64,000 bases of DNA from Algoriphagus oliviformis (GTDB taxonomy: Bacteria; Bacteroidota; Bacteroidia; Cytophagales; Cyclobacteriaceae): positions 258,173-322,172 of the forward strand of contig NZ_JAFKCT010000006.1 in NCBI RefSeq assembly GCF_017254915.1. The letters are read 5' to 3'. The notes beneath the pieces were generated by a model. That model was not told the origin of the DNA. It made no database searches and saw only the letters and a list, made by a program, of their open reading frames with translations. This document shows, in pieces, positions 61,163-64,000 of the stretch. Position numbers and translations under genes: made by a program. The first letter of the stretch is position 1, and the number at the start of each line of letters is the position of its first letter.

Positions 61163-62186
61163 GTTTTTTGACTGGTCTTGGTTTTTGCCGGAGACCTTCA
61201 AATCCTACGAATGGGAAAACCCCATCCTGCTCAACCTGCTTTGGCTGATCCCTGTCCTGATCCTGATCCGCAAGGGGATCAAGTTCCTGAAAAAGCCGGT
61301 GTTGGAGCTTTCGCTCCCCAAGCGCGTCCGTGAGGGCAACCCATGGACCTACCTGCGCCTGATCCCGACCGGGCTGTTTTTCCTTTCGCTCATCGGCATC
61401 GTGATCGCACTCGCCCGCCCCCAGCGCAGCAACGAGCGTGTGGAGCAGTACACCGAAGGCATCGACATCCTGCTGGTCATGGACATTTCCGAATCCATGG
61501 ATCTGCAGGACTTCACGCCCAATCGTCTGGAAGCGGCCAAAAACACGGCCATCGACTTCATCAACGGGCGCTTCGGCGACCGGATTGGCATGGTGGTTTT
61601 CGCAGGAGAGGCCTATTCCCTCGCCCCGCTTACCAACGACTACGAGCTGTTGACTTCGATGATTGCGGACATTTCCTTTGACATGATCGAGCCCAAGGGT
61701 ACCGCCATTGGCTCGGCTATCGCCGCCGGTACCAACCGGATGAAGGAAAGCGATACACCTTCCAAGGTGATGATCCTCCTCTCCGATGGGGAAAGCAACG
61801 CCGGCAACGTCGACCCGCTCTTTGCCGCCCAACTGGCCTCGGCTTTTGACATCAAGATCTACACGATCGCCGTGGGAAAAGACGGCATGGTACCTTATGG
61901 CACGGACTTCTTCGGTCGTCCGCAGATGGTGCAAAGCTACCTGGACGAGACCACCCTCCGGGAAATCGCCAGGATAGGAAACGGGGAGTTTTACCGTGCT
62001 TCGGATGGTACGGCGCTGCAGCAGGTTTTTGACCGGATCAACACGCTGGAAAAAGCGGAAATCCTGGAAAACCGCTACAAGGAGACCGCAGACTACTACC
62101 GGATCTACCTTTTCTGGGCCATCCTGTTTTTCCTAGGCTGGCTGGCACTCAAGAGCACCTTCTTCAATAACTTCCTCCTGGACTAG
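61143..62186 (+). CDS. BatA-like vWA membrane protein
   Basis: A 347-residue protein with an N-terminal aromatic segment, a transmembrane helix (29-44), a second (about 73-90), a vWA domain with the MIDAS motif DISES (114-118) and LLSDGESNAG, and a C-terminal transmembrane helix. BatA proteins bind metal through the MIDAS site and take part in envelope stress tolerance with DUF58 and MoxR proteins. Starts at ATG 61143. No batB or batC follows; hemN is next after 84 bp. Confidence 0.88.
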   Translation: MREQLAEFFDWSWFLPETFKSYEWENPILLNLLWLIPVLILIRKGIKFLKKPVLELSLPKRVREGNPWTYLRLIPTGLFFLSLIGIVIALARPQRSNERVEQYTEGIDILLVMDISESMDLQDFTPNRLEAAKNTAIDFINGRFGDRIGMVVFAGEAYSLAPLTNDYELLTSMIADISFDMIEPKGTAIGSAIAAGTNRMKESDTPSKVMILLSDGESNAGNVDPLFAAQLASAFDIKIYTIAVGKDGMVPYGTDFFGRPQMVQSYLDETTLREIARIGNGEFYRASDGTALQQVFDRINTLEKAEILENRYKETADYYRIYLFWAILFFLGWLALKSTFFNNFLLD

Positions 62187-62189
62187 CTT

Positions 62190-62205
62190 ACTGACCAAAA
62201 TCAGT
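62190..62205 (+). promoter_or_regulatory. CRP/FNR-like palindrome upstream of hemN
   Basis: ACTGA-N6-TCAGT, an exact 5-bp inverted repeat with the six-base spacer seen in CRP sites, centred about 73 bases before the hemN ATG. FNR sites in other bacteria are TTGAT-N4-ATCAA, so this could only be a variant. Confidence 0.35.
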
Positions 62206-62270
62206 TTCCCGGCTCTTTCTTGTCAAGAACTGGCCGGCTCCCGCATGCCATCTTGCCAAAAAAAGTGCAA

Positions 62271-63629
62271 ATGGCCCTAGCCCCGGAATTGATCCAAAAG
62301 TACAACCGTCCCGTTCCCAGATACACCTCCTATCCCACCGTTCCTTTTTGGGACAACGACCTGAACTCGGAAAGTTGGCAAGATGCCGTCCAAACGGCTT
62401 TTCAAACTTTCGGAAAAGCCGAAGGAATCAGCCTCTACATCCACCTGCCTTTTTGCGAAAGCCTCTGCACCTACTGTGGATGCAACAAGCGCATCACCAA
62501 AAACCACGGACTGGAAGCTCCCTACCTCGACGCCATCTTGGCAGAGTGGAAGCAGTACCTTTCCGTTTTTGCGGAAAAGCCCCAAATCTCCGCCATCCAT
62601 CTGGGCGGGGGCACGCCCACTTTTTTCTCCCCCCAATCTCTCCAGCGCCTCCTCTCTGACATCCTAGCATCGGCAGAAGTCTCCTCGCATCCAGAGTTCA
62701 GCTTCGAAGGTCATCCCAACAACACCACACGGGAGCACTTGCAGGTACTTGCCGGCCTTGGCTTCGATCGGGTGAGCTACGGAATCCAGGATTTCGACCA
62801 GACGGTACAGCGGGCCATCCATCGCATCCAGCCTTTTGAAAAGGTGAAAGCTGCCACCGAAAACGCGCGGATGGCGGGCTATCGCTCAGTCAATTTTGAC
62901 CTGATTTACGGCCTGCCTTTCCAGACCCCTGAGACGCTTTCGAAGACCTTCGACCGGGTGGCCGAGCTGAGGCCCGAGCGCATCGCATTCTACAGCTATG
63001 CCCACCTACCGGCATCCTTTCCCGCGCAGCGGAGCTACGAAAAGCATTTGCCCAAGGAGAAGGAAAAGCGCGCTCTTTACGAGCTGGGCAGGGCTAGGCT
63101 GGTGGAAATGGGCTACGAGGAAGTGGGGATGGATCATTTTGCCCTTCCCGAGGATCCTCTTTGCCCAGCCAAAAGGAAGGGGACTCTCCACCGCAATTTC
63201 ATGGGATATACCACCCAAACCAGCCATATGCTTCTGGGATTGGGGGCGAGCAGCATCAGCGACGTTTGGTTTGCCTTTGCCCAAAATGAGAAAAGCGTGG
63301 AAGGCTATCAATCCTTATCTGGTGAGGCCTTCGGAGCTATGGCCAAAGGGCACTTGCTTTCGCCAGAGGACCTGGTCGTCAGACAGGTGATTCTCGACCT
63401 GATTTGTTGTGGAGAGGCAGAGATTCCCTTTAGGGTTTGGGAAAAAGTACCTGTAGTCAACAAAGAGCTTTTGGAGGAAATGCAAACCGAAGGACTCCTG
63501 GTTTGGGATGGCTTTCACCTCAAGGTAAGCCAAGCCGGAATGGCGGTGGTGAGGAATATCTGCGCGCTCTTTGACCTGAGGATGGCTGAAAAAACCAGCC
63601 GACAACCCGTCTTCAGCAAAGCCATCTGA
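62271..63629 (+). CDS. hemN: Oxygen-independent coproporphyrinogen III dehydrogenase HemN
   Basis: A 452-residue radical SAM enzyme converting coproporphyrinogen III to protoporphyrinogen IX without oxygen. The cluster motif is CESLCTYCGC with Cys62, Cys66 and Cys69, and the SAM-binding GGGTP lies at 112-116. The opening LIQKYNRPVPRYTSYPTVP is typical of true HemN rather than HemW. ATG 62271 is chosen; the frame upstream looks non-coding. Convergent with the TauE/SafE-type gene one base away, and preceded by a palindrome that may bind an FNR-type regulator. Confidence 0.95.
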   Translation: MALAPELIQKYNRPVPRYTSYPTVPFWDNDLNSESWQDAVQTAFQTFGKAEGISLYIHLPFCESLCTYCGCNKRITKNHGLEAPYLDAILAEWKQYLSVFAEKPQISAIHLGGGTPTFFSPQSLQRLLSDILASAEVSSHPEFSFEGHPNNTTREHLQVLAGLGFDRVSYGIQDFDQTVQRAIHRIQPFEKVKAATENARMAGYRSVNFDLIYGLPFQTPETLSKTFDRVAELRPERIAFYSYAHLPASFPAQRSYEKHLPKEKEKRALYELGRARLVEMGYEEVGMDHFALPEDPLCPAKRKGTLHRNFMGYTTQTSHMLLGLGASSISDVWFAFAQNEKSVEGYQSLSGEAFGAMAKGHLLSPEDLVVRQVILDLICCGEAEIPFRVWEKVPVVNKELLEEMQTEGLLVWDGFHLKVSQAGMAVVRNICALFDLRMAEKTSRQPVFSKAI

Positions 63630-64000
63630 TCACCTGCACATGGTGATCTCCACCTGCTGGCTCCCGTAGTCAAAAACCGCCAGCTCAGGGCTAAATCCCG
63701 GAATCCCCAAACCCAGGCCGCGAAACACCAGCAGAAAGCCGATCAAAACCCCCAAATACGGAATCGCCCGCTGGAGCTGCTGCCGTCTCATCACCGGCAA
63801 AAGACTTCCCGACACCATCAGTCCCAGCAACATGGGAAGGGTGCCCAATCCAAAGAAAAACATGTAGGCGGCTCCAAAAACCGGCTCCTGCAAACCCATC
63901 GCCACCACAAGCGCCATGTAAACCATGCCGCAGGGCAGGAGGCCATTGACCAGGCCGGTTCCGAAAAACGCCATGGGACTTCCCGACTTGAGGGATTGGG
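63630..64000 (-). CDS. TauE/SafE-type (cytochrome-assembly associated) membrane protein, partial
   Basis: C-terminal part of a protein running off the right edge; the frame stays open to position 64000 and the residues before the internal Met (QSLKSGSP) fit the family. Blocks FGTGLVNGLLPCGMVYMALV and YMFFFGLGTLPMLLGL are those of the sulfite exporter TauE/SafE-like proteins found in the ccoGHIS neighbourhood of cbb3 oxidases. At least three transmembrane segments are visible. A role in copper or cofactor handling for cbb3 oxidase would fit hemN next door, but the rest of such a cluster lies outside the window. Confidence 0.75.
   Translation of the reverse strand, partial: QSLKSGSPMAFFGTGLVNGLLPCGMVYMALVVAMGLQEPVFGAAYMFFFGLGTLPMLLGLMVSGSLLPVMRRQQLQRAIPYLGVLIGFLLVFRGLGLGIPGFSPELAVFDYGSQQVEITMCR

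Noticed and set aside
1..64000. tRNA or rRNA genes
   Set aside because: I looked through the longer intergenic regions for cloverleaf-like sequences and found none that was convincing; a covariance search would be decisive.

Overview
The window reads as a chromosomal segment of a Bacteroidota bacterium, most likely order Cytophagales (a Cyclobacteriaceae/Algoriphagus-like genome). The evidence is an LpxC-FabZ fusion next to lpxD and lpxA, a PorX-type regulator (receiver plus PglZ domain), a DUF4296 lipoprotein, a 7TMR-DISM histidine kinase, Bat-type genes, TAnnTTTG promoter boxes, weak ribosome binding sites and many Cys lipoboxes. Coding density is high. No rRNA, tRNA, CRISPR array, transposase or integrase is visible.

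Region 1 (1-17970) is the unusual part. Five minus-strand genes in a row encode proteins of 851, 1185, 1057, 1623 and 589 residues: a PhoD-like phosphoesterase without export signal, a DUF6603 protein, and three giant proteins I cannot assign. None has a signal peptide, and four of the junctions are only 6 to 81 bp. A lipoprotein and a small helical protein lie just upstream. I treat this as a candidate undescribed multi-protein system.

Region 2 (18176-27270) holds an ammonium transporter, a secreted TolB-propeller/amidohydrolase, a DUF1456 protein, a dienelactone-hydrolase-like protein with a Tat-like motif, a MgtC/DUF4010 membrane protein and a hotdog thioesterase. They are separated by strong hairpins, some of a recurring repeat type. 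Region 3 (27279-36534) is carbohydrate-oriented: a GH20 lipoprotein, a GntP-type gluconate permease, a Gno-like SDR, a DUF2071-like gene of more AT-rich composition, and a pair made of a Tat-exported sugar isomerase/epimerase and a membrane c-type cytochrome.

Region 4 (36818-41665) is housekeeping: a RhlE-like DEAD-box helicase, a UPF1-like SF1 helicase, ACP phosphodiesterase, a small membrane protein and inorganic pyrophosphatase. Region 5 (41736-47429) is a signalling island. A ThiF/E1-like enzyme, a GNAT-like acyltransferase, a 7TMR-DISM histidine kinase and a receiver-HATPase protein form an overlapping operon, and a divergent stand-alone receiver closely resembles the operon's own receiver.

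Region 6 (47430-58936) carries ald, tsaE and porX on one strand. Divergently it carries an HD phosphohydrolase, lpxD, lpxC-fabZ, lpxA and an ABC ATPase, then a lipoprotein and convergent mutS2. The lpxC-fabZ start is preceded by a structured leader with its own putative promoter. Region 7 (58936-64000) has a DUF4296 lipoprotein, a short Bat-type operon (DUF58, a BatD/DUF4381-like protein, a BatA vWA protein), hemN with a CRP/FNR-like palindrome upstream, and the end of a TauE/SafE-type gene of the kind found near cbb3-oxidase assembly genes.
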